This document shows, one piece after another, positions 10,823-22,800 of a stretch of DNA of 64,000 nt. The position numbers and the translations under genes were made by a program. The stretch lies in the NCBI GenBank assembly GCA_007922305.1, contig ML677374.1:6805619-6869618 (forward strand), given 5' to 3'. The notes beneath the pieces were generated by a model that worked only from the letters and a program-made list of their open reading frames with translations, made no database searches and was not told the DNA's origin. Each line of letters opens with the position of its first letter. The first letter of the stretch is position 1. This stretch comes from Dermatemys mawii (Eukaryota > Chordata > Testudines > Dermatemydidae).

Positions 10823-11419
10823 ATGACCTCCAGAAACCACCACTCCTTACCACGAGTTCTGATGGCACCTCGAATGTTTACTGAAGGAGAACTTGGGGGC
10901 ATCGCCCAAATCACCCCCTCTCTGTACCTAAGCAGGGGCAGCGTGGCCTCGAACCGTCAACTGCTTCTGGCCCGGGGCATCACTTGCATAATCAACGCCA
11001 CCATTGAGATCCCCAACTATAACTGGCCCCAATTTGAATATGTCAAAGTGCCTCTAGCTGACATGCCCAATGCCCCCATCTCCCTATACTTCGACAGCGT
11101 GGCGGATAAAATACACAGCGTCACGCGGAAGCACGGGGCCACCTTAGTCCATTGTGCTGCTGGTGTGAGCAGATCGGCCACCCTGTGCATCGCTTATCTG
11201 ATGAAGTACCACAAAGTCTCTCTGTTTGAGGCTTACCACTGGGTCAAGTCAAGACGCCCCGTCATACGCCCCAATGTGGGTTTCTGGAGGCAGCTGATAG
11301 ACTACGAGCGGAAGCTGTTTGGGAAGACGACGGTTAAAATGGTACAGACGCCGTATGGTATACTCCCAGACGTGTATGAGAGAGAGGGTAGACACCTCAT
11401 GCCTTACTGGGGGATTTAA
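10823..11419 (+). CDS. DUSP14: Dual specificity protein phosphatase 14 (MKP-6)
   Basis: A complete intron-less 198-residue coding sequence, the same length as human DUSP14 and ending in the same residues, HLMPYWGI. It removes phosphate from phosphotyrosine and phosphothreonine. In mammals it acts on MAP kinases and TAK1/TAB1 and damps T-cell and NF-kB signalling. It is an atypical DUSP with no N-terminal CH2/rhodanese MAPK-binding domain. The phosphatase domain spans about residues 25-165. The P-loop signature HCAAGVSRS places the nucleophile at Cys111 and the Arg at 117; Asp80 in the ADMP segment is the expected general acid. The start at 10823 gives the family's usual N-terminus; a later Met at residue 14 (MAPRM) is also conserved. 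The neighbour on the right, SYNRG, is convergent, as in human 17q12. No frameshift or lost key residue is seen. Confidence 0.97.
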   Translation: MTSRNHHSLPRVLMAPRMFTEGELGGIAQITPSLYLSRGSVASNRQLLLARGITCIINATIEIPNYNWPQFEYVKVPLADMPNAPISLYFDSVADKIHSVTRKHGATLVHCAAGVSRSATLCIAYLMKYHKVSLFEAYHWVKSRRPVIRPNVGFWRQLIDYERKLFGKTTVKMVQTPYGILPDVYEREGRHLMPYWGI

Positions 11420-12043
11420 TATGACTGCATCAACAGGAAGAATAAGAGCACAAGAGACTTGCTGTTCTGCATCTACCAGACTGGAGACATTCCCTTCTCT
11501 TTTGATGGCCATTTTTCAGTTCACCATACAGCAGAACCTTGCTAAATTGTCACGGCCCTAACCAGCAAGGCCAACAATTCCCAAAAAACATATACACACA
11601 CACATAGAATCCTCACCCTATCTTCCCTTGATTTAACCTTACAGTGAGCTCTCTTTACTACATTTAATTCTTCCACAAAGCATCCCCTGCAGTCAGTTTA
11701 CTAGTATACTACAAGTGAAGAACTAAAAGGCACGTGGCAGAACTAATGAACAAAGATCACTTTGTGATGAGGTAGCCCGGATATTTCTTTACTTGCTTAT
11801 TTTCTTCCGTGCAAAACCCCGCAGCCGATGAGCAGCACTAGCACAAAATGAATGAGGTCCACCTCTAAACTCCAGTTCAGTGGGTTTGTTTCATTAAGAG
11901 ACAGGAAGGGAGGAGTGTGGAAAGGTTGCCAATGCTGCCATTTTCTTTTCAATACCATAGTGGCTCTCAATATATAGTATTAGAGATCATTAGTCAGCTT
12001 TTGAAACCTTTATAAGTAGTTAAGCCAGTCAAAGCCAGTCATA

Positions 12044-12049
12044 AATAAA
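12044..12049 (+). terminator. DUSP14: Candidate proximal poly(A) signal of DUSP14
   Basis: AATAAA, about 630 bases after the stop codon, followed by T/G-containing sequence (catgtcttaatgtgttt). Confidence 0.4.
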
Positions 12050-12795
12050 ATCATGTCTTAATGTGTTTAAATTAATGCTGCCATGTCCCTCCCCTGCCCC
12101 CATTCCACACCACGGTAACAGCTCCTGCAAGCATTTATACACCTAAATAATTTCATGTACATGAATAAGTGTTTGCATGACTGGGGAGAAAAGAACAGGG
12201 CTCATTCAAAATGAAGACCAGTACAGAAGTGATGGGTGAACCTTTCCCACATTGGCCAGCCAAATGAAACTTTGTCTACACGGCTACCTTCCCGAAGGGG
12301 TTGAGCTGTATTTTTTTAGTATTTAATCAATTGGTAAATAGAAAGTAGGTAAATCTTCTTGATAACTTAGCTGTAAGTATAGTCATGATCTGTCTCAGAT
12401 CTTTTCCGATTCCCAGTGTTATGGCCTCAAGGATCATGATGCATTCCTGAATTTTTCTAGGCAAAATACGTTAATCTGTTAAACCTCCAGTACAAAGATG
12501 TCTGTCTTTATTGAGAAGTCTTTCCTTTGTTTTGCTTTGGATGAGAAAAAAAGAAGAGAATCTAACTTGAAAAGTGGTAGAAGATACTAGATGATATGAC
12601 AGCCGAGTCATGAGTATCCACATCCTTGCATATCACTAACAAAGCTGGAACATCGAAAGAACAAAGCAAGTAACTTACTCAACAAGACTGTTTGCGTCCT
12701 TCCCTGTATCTCTAAAGGAGGAAGATGCAGATTTCTGCATACATAGGGATAGATATCAGATTTAAATGAGACACTATACTTGTAAAAATAATCTT

Positions 12796-12801
12796 AATAA
12801 A
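12796..12801 (+). terminator. DUSP14: Candidate distal poly(A) signal of DUSP14
   Basis: AATAAA about 1.4 kb after the stop. The second plausible end of the DUSP14 transcript. Confidence 0.4.
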
Positions 12802-13017
12802 GATTAAAACTAGAATCCAGAAGTTCCTGTTCATAATCGGGCTCATATCCTCTCTGAAATTCCAGCAACACCACTGGTTAAGCTCTGATAGTAATGCTAA
12901 TACAAATCACAAATACAAATGCATTTTTATTAAATCTTGTAATCAGTTACCAGTAACTTGACTAAATTGTGTATATTAAATCTAGACCTTCAAGACACAC
13001 TAACACAGACCTCTCAC

Positions 13018-13095
13018 TACAGAAAAGCCAGGCACTGAATTTGGCTCATTACTGCATTTTTATCCTCTGGAGTTGTATTTGAATTTCTGAAATGC
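13018..13095 (+). repeat. Unnamed dispersed repeat, copy 2
   Basis: Second copy of the sequence at 7680-7765, sharing 'cagaaaagcc.ggcactgaat' and 'ttttatcctctgg.gttg'. Not assigned to a known family. Confidence 0.45.
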
Positions 13096-13490
13096 TGATA
13101 TTCTGGTTTAAGAAAAGTATTGGAAGTGATTGATGTGTTTGTTGTAATGGTTTGTGGCACCAGCGTCTACAACTTAGTGGGCAGGATTCTGGTTTTCCAG
13201 GGTAAATCAGAACTACTGAAAATAATGAAGTTGTCTCTTGTGAAAAAAGTGTGTTTAAATGGGATCAGAATCAAGTCTCTATTGCCTGAACAGCACATGC
13301 ATCTGTGGGAAAACAAAATCTAAATTGCTTCATGAAGGAGGTGTTGGCCTGAATCCAAGAACTACACTTTGATTAACTCGGTACTGGAGATAAGTTTTCA
13401 AATGAACTGTGAAGATCTGAATTTCAGCATAGCGGGCAGGTATCACATGCTGAAAATCATCTGGGAAAAGAAAATGCTACATTAGCATCT

Positions 13491-14121
13491 AGGGCGGGGG
13501 GGGGGAACATTTTGGCCCGAGGGCTACATCAGGATTCAAAATTGTATGACGGGCTGGGTAGGGAAAGCTGTACCTCTCCAAACAGCCTGGCCCTGCCCCC
13601 TATCCAGCCCCCTCCCACTTCCTGCCCCCCTCGGAACTCCCACCCCATCTACCTCCCCCCGCTCCTTTTCCCTTGATTATTCCCTCCAGAGACCCCCACC
13701 CCTAACCACCCCCACCAAGACCCCACCCCCTATCAACCCCTCCCCCGCTCCCTGTCCCCTGACTGCCCTGACCCCTAGCCACACCCACTCCCTGGAACTC
13801 CCACACCCTATCCAACCCCCCCATTCCCCATCCACTGACCGCCCTCCCCCCGGCCCCGACACTCGCCCTTCTCCAACCCCCCCACCTCTGGCCCCAGCCC
13901 TTACCACGCCGCCCAGACACACTGCCGCACTGATCTGACAAGTGTGCAGCAAGTCTGGCCCAGAGCCAGACACACTGTCACACAGCACCGCCACCCAGAG
14001 CACTGCTCGTGCAGCACACTGGGCGGGAGGAGCTAGCCTCCCCAGCTGGGAGCTTGGGGGGCCAGACAAAATTAGCTCGCAGGCCGGATATGGCCCACAG
14101 GCCGTAGTTTGCCCACCCCTG
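13491..14121. mobile_element. Non-autonomous hAT-type DNA element, near full length
   Basis: The right end reads gtagtttgcccacccctg. The left end is a degraded inverted version (agggcggggg...aacattttggcccgagggc). Just inside both ends are the typical 'ggcccgagggctacatc' and 'ggatatggcccacaggcc' blocks of a very common turtle family. The interior is C-rich with many CCCC runs and gives spurious proline-rich open frames. It encodes no transposase. No 8-bp target duplication is visible. Confidence 0.75.
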
Positions 14122-14200
14122 GGGTAGAGGGTAATAGGAGCCTATATAAGACCCAAAAAATCAAGACTGTCCCTACAAAATCAGGATATCTGGTCACCCC
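14122..14200 (+). mobile_element. Half copy of a small MITE
   Basis: Reads '...taataggagcctatata', 'gactgtccctacaaaatcag' and 'atctggtcacccc'. It corresponds to the right half of the complete MITE at 41958-42098, and abuts the hAT end at 14121. Confidence 0.65.
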
Positions 14201-14339
14201 AAGCTACGTTAAAGAACTGCTGTGGCCAGTGTAGACTAGACATTGACAGTGTAGACTAGCCCTTAAATTGTGGCGTCTTGAGTTAACTAAAGCACCGGGC
14301 AGGAAATCATTGACACTAGTCAGAGGGAGCTTTACCATT

Positions 14340-14475
14340 AACTTCAATGAAGTCAGGATTTCACTCAGAGAGATGCTAAGTGATTTGACCAAGGGCACAC
14401 AAAATGACTGTGGCAGATCGGAGACCAGAACCCAAATCCTCCAATTCCCTGTCCTGTGCTTCTACCAGAAGATTA
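14340..14475 (+). repeat. L2/MIR-type relic
   Basis: Contains 'aagtgatttgaccaagggca', 'gtggcagatcggagaccaga' and 'acccaaatcctcc', the 3' part of the same ancient family as 530-710. Confidence 0.45.
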
Positions 14476-15689
14476 ACACAAAAACCCTTCCCAACACAAG
14501 AAAGTAGTAATTAAACCAGGGACCAGCAATCTTGAAAACAGCCATCTATAAACTTCAAGCAAAGTTAAAGGTAGAGCTGTAGATTATTAAGTCCAGTATT
14601 GCTTCCAGTTAATGAATCTGAAATATCTTGAAACATCTCTCTGGTGGATTTATTGAAAAGCTAATTCTTCCATACATATAATGCTATTGCTAATGGGAAG
14701 GTCTCATCTCTATATATTTAAATAGCTCTCTACACCCACTGCAGCCCATTTTAAAGAGATCACACTTTCCAGGTTGCTAGGTGAAGCATCTCAAACATTT
14801 GTTAACCATGGAGCACAGCGTGCAAATACAGGACGGCTTTATTACAAGGCTGGTCTGGTTCCTGCCTAGGAGACTTGATATTAATTTTCCAATAATTCAA
14901 TGCAGAAGAGAGTCAAAGCCAAAACATCATGCAGTTCAAGCAATTCTGTTTTTTCTCCCCATCAAGTTATTTTTGCTGCATAATCAGAAGGCTTGCACCA
15001 GTTGTTATGCTAAACAGCACAAACTTACTCATGTTAAAATTCATTGAGTTGTTCCTAATTTTGTACTAGCAAATCAATGTCAAGGCTTATAGACTAAGCA
15101 GTCTTGAGACCTTATGACAGTACAATCATTTTTCTTCCAGGCAGCGTTTTTATCATAGGACCTATGGGTACAAGTGACTTATGGGTAACCATGCTTTGGG
15201 TTTTGTGGATATAGCTTAGAAATAATGGCATCTTTGCCAGTCTAGTGTAGGCCTATGGAAGTGCATTGTTATCCGCTGACCCGAGAAAGCACTTAAGCAC
15301 GTTTAACTGTATATGTGCTTTGCCAAGTCAGAGCCAGACACAAGTACTTATCAATGCTACCACCAAACTCAACATGTCAGCTATCAAAGTGTTCATTTCA
15401 CCTGCATTTAAATAAGAACTACAGACAACTTTGTTCAAAATGTAGTACTGGCACAACACAAAGATCAATGCAGTTCCCAAGTATGTTGTGCTGGTGGGAA
15501 GCTTCTCAAATCCCACATCAAAGTGGGAAAGGTTCTACCTCATTGCTGTATTTGGGTGGAAAAGTCCCACCAGAACCCACCTAATCACATAACCAGGCTC
15601 TCTCGCAGAGTCTGAAGGGTGAGATGTCAATGTGAATCAGTAACACACCGCAACATGCTACTGGCTGCATCCTGCAACAAGTCACTGTC
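14476..15689. other. Intergenic DNA between the two convergent genes
   Basis: No exon, RNA gene or clear repeat was seen. The region separates the inferred 3' ends of DUSP14 and SYNRG. Confidence 0.5.
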
Positions 15690-15714
15690 CAGATTTGTCA
15701 TAAATAAAGAGTTC

Positions 15715-15720
15715 TTTATT
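15715..15720 (-). terminator. SYNRG: Candidate distal poly(A) signal of SYNRG
   Basis: TTTATT on the plus strand reads AATAAA on the SYNRG strand, within CTCAATAAAGAACTC. A second signal at 16050-16055 could mark a shorter transcript. Confidence 0.35.
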
Positions 15721-17394
15721 GAGATCAATATTTCATTGAGATTCAACAAAGCATTTATAAACCGTTGCAAGAATACGGGCAGTAAATCATATATTAAAAT
15801 GTAAAGTAATAAACTATTCTTACCAGATTTAAAAATACCAGCAACTACTCCAGCACATCACAAATTAAAACAAGAGGATCCACTGCTATACTAATCACAA
15901 AGTCATTTACACAAGAGAAATGTATATTCACCCAGATGCAGGACAAAACACAACTATTACATTTATATTTTAACACTGAAAAATCAGAAATAAACAAAGG
16001 CCCAGAGAGCAAAAGATCTTTAAGAAAAAGTAGTTGTACAATAGCAGCTTTTATTGAAAAGGCATCCTTTTTGTTCCAGGTCTCATTAATTTCACATGTA
16101 ACTAATTAGGTAAGAGTATTTCTTGGGTTTTCACAAGCTTCCTTTTCTTAGACTGTACTTCATCATAACTTCACATTTACGACATGGTTTTCCAAGAAAG
16201 TGCTACTCAATTTAGTTCAAAATAAACTTAAGTAAAAACAAATGGCTGGTGGGGCTGAAAATTCACTGGAATGTTCAAGTGCAGAATGTAATAATTCACA
16301 TGTAACAAATAAAAACAACTTTGTTATAAAAGGGAGGTCAGAAAGCTTGCTGGGGTATTTCAAAATTCACATAACCAATTTATCAAGAGAGATCTTGGTA
16401 CAGTTTGATTTGTCCCTAGTGCCTATAAGTACTGGAAGGAAAGATTACTTTAGTAAACTTCAGCTGAGAAAATTAGTCAAACTGCACTGTTCAGAATCTA
16501 TGGATCACAAAACAGAAAAAAAAATTAAATTAGCCAAAGAAAATAACCTGTTAAAAAATCAAGACATATGCAAAACACAAAAATAATTTTCCTTAGGCAA
16601 TCCCAAGGCAAATCCAGAGAATATGTACTTTAAAAATATTCACTTTCACAAATGTTGATAATGAAACAGAAGACATCCAAAAAGAAATTCATTTACAGTT
16701 CTAAAACACCGTAGGCCAAGACAAAAAGCCTCAGTGTGTGTGTTAACCTACGCTCAATTAAAGCAAGGGAAAGTGGTCCGATACAATCCAGTGTAGAAAA
16801 TTCTGTAACCTTGGATACAGTTTCCAAGGACACTGGGCCCTTGGCTAACAGTATAATAGCTCAGAAGCTGAATGCAACACTGAGTCATTAAAATGACTCG
16901 GATATGTAAGTGGAATGATCCTTCTTGTGCAATGCCCTTATCAGTGGTATCTAAATGTAAAACATTCACATCATGAGAACCCATTGAAGGTGTTTAGAAA
17001 AAATGCCTTTTTCTTGACATGATCACTAAAATTGCCTGCCGCTTTCCCATTCTGTACAGAGCAGGGGGCTAGTAGTGCCATAATCCAATAAGCTCTATTG
17101 TAATTATACTCGTGAATGCCCATTCCCCCTATTTATGTGCCAAAGACATGCTGGATACTTCTAACAGACAACGGATTTGCTTAACAAGTGGGTACATCAA
17201 AAAAAGAATAGACTTTGCCACAGTGCAATGACCAGTACTGTATTTGGAATACAAGTTTGCTGTGGAGTTTCCACACTGTAGCTGCTTTAGCTTAGGCCAG
17301 GCTCTTACAACTCATAGGATGGTTGAAAAAAGAAGAGGCGCTATGGAGGAAGCCCATGCTAATAAAAAGCTTCCCTTGTATATAGCATTTATAC

Positions 17395-17560
17395 AAGCTA
17401 TTGCCTTCATTCAGCAGAATACTTAAGCATGTGAATAGTGCCATTGCTTTCAGAGGAAGGCGTTTGCTTAAGTCCTTCACTGAATCGGGGCCTAAGGTCC
17501 AAATCCTGCTAATTTACTACGGTAAGTCCTATGTTAGTCAGTGGGACTTGCAATAGTGAG
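17395..17560. repeat. Old amniote interspersed repeat relic in the SYNRG 3' UTR
   Basis: The stretch 'atacttaagcatgtgaatag', 'gcttaagtcc', 'gaatcggggcc' and 'agtcagtgggactt' follows the order of a palindromic repeat common in amniotes. The centre is diverged. Confidence 0.4.
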
Positions 17561-19714
17561 CACAAGGCATGATGAAACGTGTATAGCAGCACATGGCACG
17601 GCAAGAAGAGTATTATCAAGGTGAAGCAAGAAGTATTTGCCGAGGGAGACTATTTTGTCCCAAAGAGCTGCTCTGAGGTCTTTTGCACTTATACAACATG
17701 ACTAGTAAGGAAAACAGTGGCCAATCAGAAATCAGCTTGCTTTGCTAAACTTTGCACAGCAGACAGTAGGTGCTGACTGGTGCATAACTGAAAAGCTGCC
17801 ACTTGATTAGCTTGGATCTGAGACCAGGAGGCACAGTATGTTACTTCTTAGATGAATAAGCAGGTTTCTGAGACTAGGAAGATCTATTTTAAATTTAATT
17901 TATGTAAATAAGGGTCATTCACTTAGAGTTCTTACTAGCCAAGATCTCTTTCATTTGGTGTACATTAATCTGTGACTAGAACTAACCTTTTATACAAACC
18001 ATCATTTTTATCCCCTATGCAATTTTGTTCACAGGAAATCAAAATCCCAGGTCAATATTCGCTATTTACTTAGAACAGAGACAAGGTTTGTTTTGAACAG
18101 CTGTTGACATCTTGGAAAGAAGGAAGCTTCTCTCAAGGTCTGTTTGAGAAACTACAATAAATCAATGAATGATGACATCATCAGTTATACCAAGGAAAAC
18201 AAACAGCAACTCTTGCTTTCCTCACTGAGAGAACTAAGAGGCCCTACAGTGGTAAGGTCCTTTTGAAACAAAAGCACATTTCCGTTGGATTAAAAATTCA
18301 GTAAAGCAATTAGTAATTCAGAAGTTTAAGCATTGTTATGTTCTTTCTGAACTGGGAAGCTGTCTTCACAGCAAGCTTATTTTATTTTTGTGTTCTGCAC
18401 TGTCATCTTAATGTTGTAGATGAAGGAAGAATCCTATATGTCTAGATTTGTGAGTAACATTTTGTGATAGCCGGATACATTCATCTCTTACTGTCCAGAC
18501 AGCAACATCAGCCAAAAAGTATTCATGTATTTTGCATTTGTGCAATCCGCTGGGAAATCTTGAATTCTAGTGTGAAAAAGCTAATATCTATCTGAACTAC
18601 GAACTCAAAGGGAACCAGTGCCATCAGTTCTGAGAGTCTGGTAAAGAGCCTTGATGGACAATATTAAATTGCATGAGCTATGCATATGACTCCCATCAAG
18701 AAAAGCATTTTCCTACACCATGAATATGTAATGAAATATACAGGAGTGGGCATTTGATATTAGTGGGATATGATTTTCAATATAATGTGCAGCAATTTAG
18801 TTATATGATTACATAACAAAGGGCAGAGGGCTAAATGCATAATACATCATTTTGAAAGCATATCCCCTTATGTCTGCTGTTGTAGGATAAATCCAACAGA
18901 GGGGTAAAAGCATTTGTCTAGTATTTACAGCAACGTAGAAGAGAGTGCAAGTTTTAAAACTCAGCTGCCTGTACTGAAGCCTAAAGATAAAGTACAGAAA
19001 ATTTAGATACACAATGATTTTTATCCCAATTTTTTCTCCCAATACTAATCTGTTAAATGTAGGAATAAAATGTATTCTGTAATACAGAACAATAATTCTA
19101 TAAACAAACAATGGCTCATTGCAGCCTAACCATCCAATTTCTTCTAGGTTAATAACTTACTTCTCCTTGAATGTTACTGTCACTTCTTGTGCACTGTAAT
19201 ACTGTAGGAGCAAATATCTAAGAAAAACCACCACTCTGGGTTCGTATATTAGAGGAAAGAATAGTTTGCAAATACTCATTTCACGCATTTGGTTAAGGGG
19301 CTGTTTCAGTCTAAACACACACAGCCTCTTATTTCATCTCTTTCTTGAAACAGTAAGAACTATTCCACCTCATTCGTCAATTTACCTTGATTGCTACATC
19401 TCAAAAAGTGCTAGCCAATTTCAGCTTGAGAGAGAGAGAGAGATTGAAATATGTTTTATGTCACAGTGCAAAATTCTTTGATTATTTCTGAAAACCTCAA
19501 TAATGGCTTGAATCTTTCAGTGAAATTCTTCATGGGGAACTTGTATGAGCTAGTGGCTTTGACCCATTGCAGTACAGAAGAAATGCAGAAATGAACATTT
19601 CAATACTCTAACTACTGCTCAAAAAAGCCTTCAGTGTTTATTCCCCTACATCACCACGATCAAGACCATGTCCTGTCATTGACTTATATGATCCCTCCTT
19701 CAGCGTAAGTCCTT

Positions 19715-19846
19715 TCAAAGCAGGTCTGGCAAAATGAGGCCTGGAGGTTTCGGCTCCACACAATTGATCCAGAAGTTTGCACAGCTTGCATGGTACTGGT
19801 GCCCTCCATAAGCCAGTTTGAAATTATCCGTTTCTGAATTAAAAGC
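19715..19846 (-). CDS. SYNRG: SYNRG last coding exon, stop at 19715-19717
   Basis: 132 nt including TGA, from ATTCTAG|. Encodes AFNSETDNFKLAYGGHQYHA, SCANFWINCVEPKPPG and LILPDLL before the stop. The end of the protein is as in mammals (LVLPDLL). It carries His1263, His1266, Cys1269 and Cys1276 of the C-terminal cluster. Confidence 0.97.
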   Translation of the reverse strand, partial: AFNSETDNFKLAYGGHQYHASCANFWINCVEPKPPGLILPDLL

Positions 19847-22800
19847 CTAGAATAACAAAAATTGAAACAAGTGTGACAGTCCCATCTGCTCAGAGATGTA
19901 AGAGCTAAAGAGATCAGATATCTGCGGATGTGTTTACGCTAAGAAGGCGCAGTACTATCAGACCTGGACCCTGTCATTCTATAGACACCATCCTCAACTG
20001 CAGAAGTGGACCAAATGGCAGGCAAAATTTCATTTTAGTCTGCAAGAATTTCTGAAGACAGACCGTGTCCCCAACTGCAATGGCTAAAGCTGTAAGCTTC
20101 AGTCGCTACACCAGGTTTTAGTAGTGGACATGTACTGAATGGTTTGATTAGTATTACATTTGCCCTCAAACCGGGGAGCTAATCCAACTTGCTGCATGCA
20201 TCTTTCACTAATTATCTTCTATAGCTAGGAAATAGTACCCAGCACTGTACCTCAGAGATAACTTGTTATGCCAGCCCATAACTATGGCACTTCAAATTAT
20301 TTCATTCACTGGGCCAAATTGCTCTATGATTTAAGAGGTTGCAACTCCTCTGATACCAAGGTTGCGCCTGCTTACTGCAGGACTTAGTTTGGTCCAGTGT
20401 CTTCTGTTAGGAGCAGCTACTTTATAAGAAAAGCTTTTTGAATAAAGAGTGAAAAATCTATAAACAAGATGACGAATATCTGAAGGGGTTTGATGTAGTT
20501 GTTGCTAGTTGGAGATAGTGCTTAGATGTCTGAGCGAACAACAGAAAAAGGAGATATAGGGCTTATTTTACATAAGCTCTTTTGGGGAAAAGATTAAATT
20601 ACTTCCCTGTTCAACAACAGAATGGCTAGCAGCTTTTCACTGTAATTCCCCATTGCAAGGCTCTCTTGAAGAGCTGATACCTTCTGGAACACTGCTGAAA
20701 ATTTGTTTTAAAAAAAAAGAACCTGTAAATATTTTTACTCTGGATTTCTAAAACCACGATAGCCTTTGTTATCCCAAAGCAATAGCTGGAGCATCGCTTT
20801 GTAAGACAACAAAAGGTCAAAGATTATCTCACATGAAAGCTACTGTTCTCCTTCCACAACAAGAAACTAAGAATCTGTAGTTGTTCAGAAATTCATCACA
20901 GTGAATTATCTACCACACAACAAAAGTAGTACAAAAACCAGGAAGTTATTCACGATATACTGGCATGCAGACAAGACAAGGGGGAGGATTCAAGCATGTG
21001 TTAGTTGATCAAATTGGATGTTACAGTCACAGAAATGACTATAAGAAAAGGATTCATGATTGGTACAATTGAGAATGACAGCGGAAGGCTGGTCACCAGT
21101 CTTGCCTTCCACACTCATAATTAAGAGGATGAATCTATAAAGAGTATCATTTTACTCATTCGTACTTTCCTAGGATGCTCTTCCACAGGTTTCTCTTCTT
21201 TCTGAAATAACGTTGAAACCAAAAGATCAACAAAACTCCCAATGTATATGAATTGGTCGGCTATTAATTGCTGTCTCTCTATTCTGTGGTCCCTTCTCCC
21301 CATATTGAAAGCAATGCCCCCCTCCTGGTTGCACAGGTACGTTTTATAAGGAAAATTCATTAAACTTTTTTTTCCTGCTTTTTTAAAAAAATAATCTCAG
21401 CTTCCAAGTCTGTTCCCCATGCTGCCCTTTATAAATGGATTTAACGCCTCAGCCCTTACACATACTGCCACCAGTCACATGTCTCCCATGCTTGTTGAGC
21501 ATTGGTGAGGGGAGTTAATCTTCCAGAAGATGTGGAACAATCGTTGAGCCCTGCCTACAATACGGATTCCACCTTCGCTACCATCGGTGGTAAAATACAG
21601 CCAGCAAGTTTGTTAGCATAGACTAGGCATAGATAGAGAATTAAAGTAGTAAATGCAAAATGAGTTTGGTATAAAGGCACCTCCACTTACTTTACTCCTA
21701 GAATCTACATTCAAGAGGCACACTCCACACGCGAGATCTTGGGCATTTTTAATCCCAGGACGCAGCATACAAGAAGAGAAATCCAGTGAGTTTTCATCTG
21801 GCTACAGAAATAACAAGACAGTTGGATTTAGGCAATTTCAGTGACTGGGGGAAAAAATTCACATGCATTATGACAAATAACCGGTGCGGCTGCTGTGGAG
21901 GCGCACAAAGCCAAACAAAGTCACAGGGCAAAGATAACATACTACATATGCCCATAAATTGATGTCCACTTTAATCAAAGCCATCAGCATATTTTCAAGC
22001 ATACTATGTAATCTCCATGGACATTAATTTACCACATTCAAGCACTTGAAAAAAGATTAGATAACAGGAGAGAATATTTGAGTTCTATGTTTCCACTTCA
22101 AAAGGGACCACACTTCTGAAACCAAAACACAAAGTGGCTGCTGCTATAGAATTCTTACATACCAAAGAAAGGGCTGAGATATACACAGGTAGGCAACAAA
22201 TTGTTTGCAGGTATAAAGATGCCATGGGATAAATTACCACTAGTGCAGCTTCCAGATTGATAACTAGAGTTAACCATATCAATGTTTATCACTCACAATT
22301 TTGCACTAATGTGCAATCATAGAAGGGCAGTTACCAATCAAGAATTTTCCTGTATCTGGAATAAGGGCATATTAGTACACAGCTGAATACTGGAGATGGC
22401 TAATTGTTTTATTTTGTACATTAGTCTATGTTCTGGAAAGGAGTGGGAGGACAGTCATGTGTTTAAGCAGAAAAGAGATCTCAGTATGTATTATAGATTT
22501 CCTGATGCACAGTTTTACATTTAGGCTACAAGAGAAATGGTCAATGTAATTTTGCATTTGGGTGGTGTATAAACATTGAAGCTCGTCTGAAGGATCATGG
22601 TAACGTGTAATGTTTAAACAATCAAAAGCAATGCACAGAAATACAAATGCAAGAGGCTTAAAAACTGCCTGATCATAAAACAGATGCATACTTGTACTCC
22701 ATACTCTGGGTATTCTAATTATGATCCCACAGCTGAACAATTTAAGAAATAATTGGAGTCCTGAAAAACACACTTTAATCTTTGAGTAGATCAATCAAAT

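Larger units (their letters stand above)
11420..12825 (+). other. DUSP14: DUSP14 3' untranslated region (extent inferred)
   Basis: Follows the TAA stop with no splice signal needed. The candidate poly(A) signals within it, at 12044 and 12796, are listed separately. The 3' boundary is inferred; transcript data would be needed to fix it. Confidence 0.5.
15690..19714 (-). other. SYNRG: SYNRG 3' untranslated region (extent inferred)
   Basis: Runs from the stop codon at 19715 towards lower coordinates. Minus-strand AATAAA signals occur at about 18375, 16050-16055 and 15715-15720. The last is followed by no further good candidate before the intergenic DNA, so a long form may end near 15695. A short GA tract lies at 19428-19442. 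Part of 17395-17560 looks like an old interspersed repeat. Confidence 0.45.

Noticed and set aside
13546..14069. Proline-rich and glycine-rich open frames on both strands
   Set aside because: They come from the C-rich interior of a hAT-type element. Low complexity with no conserved domain.
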